This document shows positions 6,081 to 6,778 of a DNA stretch of 6,778 bases, in pieces. The translations under genes were made by a program, and so were the position numbers. The notes under the pieces are model-generated. The model did no database searches. It was not told the DNA's origin and worked only from the letters and a program-made list of their open reading frames with translations. The DNA is from Caldifarciminota bacterium. Its GTDB lineage: Bacteria; Hydrothermota; Hydrothermia; B15-G9; WFZT01. Location of the stretch: contig JALSOD010000293.1 of assembly GCA_026986655.1 (NCBI GenBank), forward strand, positions 1-6,778, in the 5' to 3' direction. Position 1 is the first letter of the stretch. Every line of letters begins with the position of its first letter.

Positions 6081-6706
6081 GTAATTTAATTTTAATCCTG
6101 TTGTTAAATTTTACCCCTTCGATATACCTGGGATTTCAGACAAATTTTGTTACTTCATTACCCCAAAAATTCATCCTATCGGCATTTTTCAATAATACAA
6201 GCGGCATTTATTTCGGTATCTCAAGCACAAAAGATTTAGCGAATATCAGTTACTTCACAGACGTTTTAGGGGAGAATTACAAATTGGACGGAAGTGTGTC
6301 AACTCATAAAACAGGCGTCGAATTTGGATTTCGTCATTTGCTAAAAGAAATCTCTTTTATCAGTGCAGTATGGACTGTTAGGAACAATTTTTCCTTTACT
6401 AATGAGAACCTATCAGGTGAATTACATTATCATGGTGGAACTTTTAATTTTCATGAAAGGTCCACAGGATATTCATATACGGTGTCCACGGATCTTGGCC
6501 TGTTCTTCGATTTTGGAATCAGAGGAATTCACGGGATGTTAGAGATATCGGCTCCGATGGTGGAGTTAAACTATCAAAGTATGCGAGTTGACACCGTAAG
6601 TAGCAGAAATATCCCGGTATACACTACCAGAGAAACGTTTACTGCGGAGCTACACTCTCAGCCTTTAAACAACCTTAACATGTGGCTACATTTTAAAATA
6701 TTTTAG
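6077..6706 (+). CDS. Exported outer-membrane-like protein of unknown function (envelope operon gene 3)
   Basis: The 209-residue product begins MSNLILILLLNFTPSIYLGF, a hydrophobic export-type segment with YLGF at 17-20, in the same place as in the first gene of the operon. Both then read F(5-6 residues)-P-x-x-FI, which points to distant paralogy. The body is a series of aromatic-rich alternating segments, for example GIYFGISS and LGLFFDFGIRG, and the protein ends WLHFKIF with a terminal Phe, as expected for a beta-barrel recognised by the BamA machinery. The ATG overlaps the lipoprotein stop (ATGA), with a GGGGGAG stretch just upstream as ribosome binding site, so translation is probably coupled. 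I know no named family. The barrel assignment is inference from pattern only. Confidence 0.75.
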   Translation: MSNLILILLLNFTPSIYLGFQTNFVTSLPQKFILSAFFNNTSGIYFGISSTKDLANISYFTDVLGENYKLDGSVSTHKTGVEFGFRHLLKEISFISAVWTVRNNFSFTNENLSGELHYHGGTFNFHERSTGYSYTVSTDLGLFFDFGIRGIHGMLEISAPMVELNYQSMRVDTVSSRNIPVYTTRETFTAELHSQPLNNLNMWLHFKIF

Positions 6707-6778
6707 GTATGAAAATCGGATATCTACCTCAACTTGAAGTTTGAACATGAGGAAGGATACATTCTAAATTTTAAATTC
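6707..6778. other. Right edge, no gene seen
   Basis: After the last stop there are 72 nt without a credible frame. AACTT-G-AAGTT (6731-6741) is a short inverted repeat without a following U-run, so a terminator is not supported. The next gene, if any, begins beyond the window. Confidence 0.5.

Noticed and set aside
4721..6706. The envelope operon as an ancillary module of the type III CRISPR system
   Set aside because: It is divergently transcribed from its own promoter, encodes exported proteins, and shows no nuclease, CARF or cyclic-nucleotide-binding signature. Adjacency alone is not enough.

Overview
The window looks like bacterial DNA from a Gram-negative, AT-rich and possibly thermophilic organism. 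Most genes carry strong AGGAGG-type ribosome binding sites, one product has a classical lipobox, two products look like small exported beta-strand-rich proteins, and there is a sigma-70-like promoter. Thermophily, and a resemblance to poorly cultured lineages such as WOR-3/Hydrothermae, is an impression from type III-B CRISPR content and protein style. It is not a placement.

Positions 1-4183, minus strand (read right to left): a CRISPR-Cas type III-B (Cmr) operon in the order cas6, cmr1, cas10/cmr2. Cas6 should process pre-crRNA. Cmr1 and Cas10 are subunits of the Cmr effector complex that binds crRNA and target RNA. The cas10 gene runs off the left edge after 690 codons, so its C-terminal palm domain, the remaining cmr genes (cmr3-6), any ancillary nuclease and the CRISPR array would lie outside this window. 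No CRISPR array is visible here. A leaderless-looking frame upstream of cas6 was trimmed to a TTG start behind a perfect Shine-Dalgarno. An 86-nt gap between cas6 and cmr1 holds a hairpin and a possible 20-22 codon peptide overlapping the cmr1 start.

Positions 4184-4720: an AT-rich divergent intergenic region of about 540 nt without a credible gene. It holds a good plus-strand promoter (TTGACA/TAAAAT) with a perfect GTTTAC-C-GTAAAC palindrome in its spacer, an 18-nt imperfect direct repeat, weak minus-strand promoter candidates for the cas operon, and two small hairpins in the leader of the plus-strand operon.

Positions 4721-6706, plus strand: a tight three-gene operon encoding a secreted or outer-membrane-like protein, a lipoprotein, and a second secreted or outer-membrane-like protein that shares the N-terminal layout of the first. 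The genes are separated by 10 nt and by a 4-nt ATGA overlap. I do not recognise a named family for any of them. They look like an envelope cassette, with no clear functional tie to the CRISPR operon beyond adjacency. Positions 6707-6778 hold no recognisable gene.
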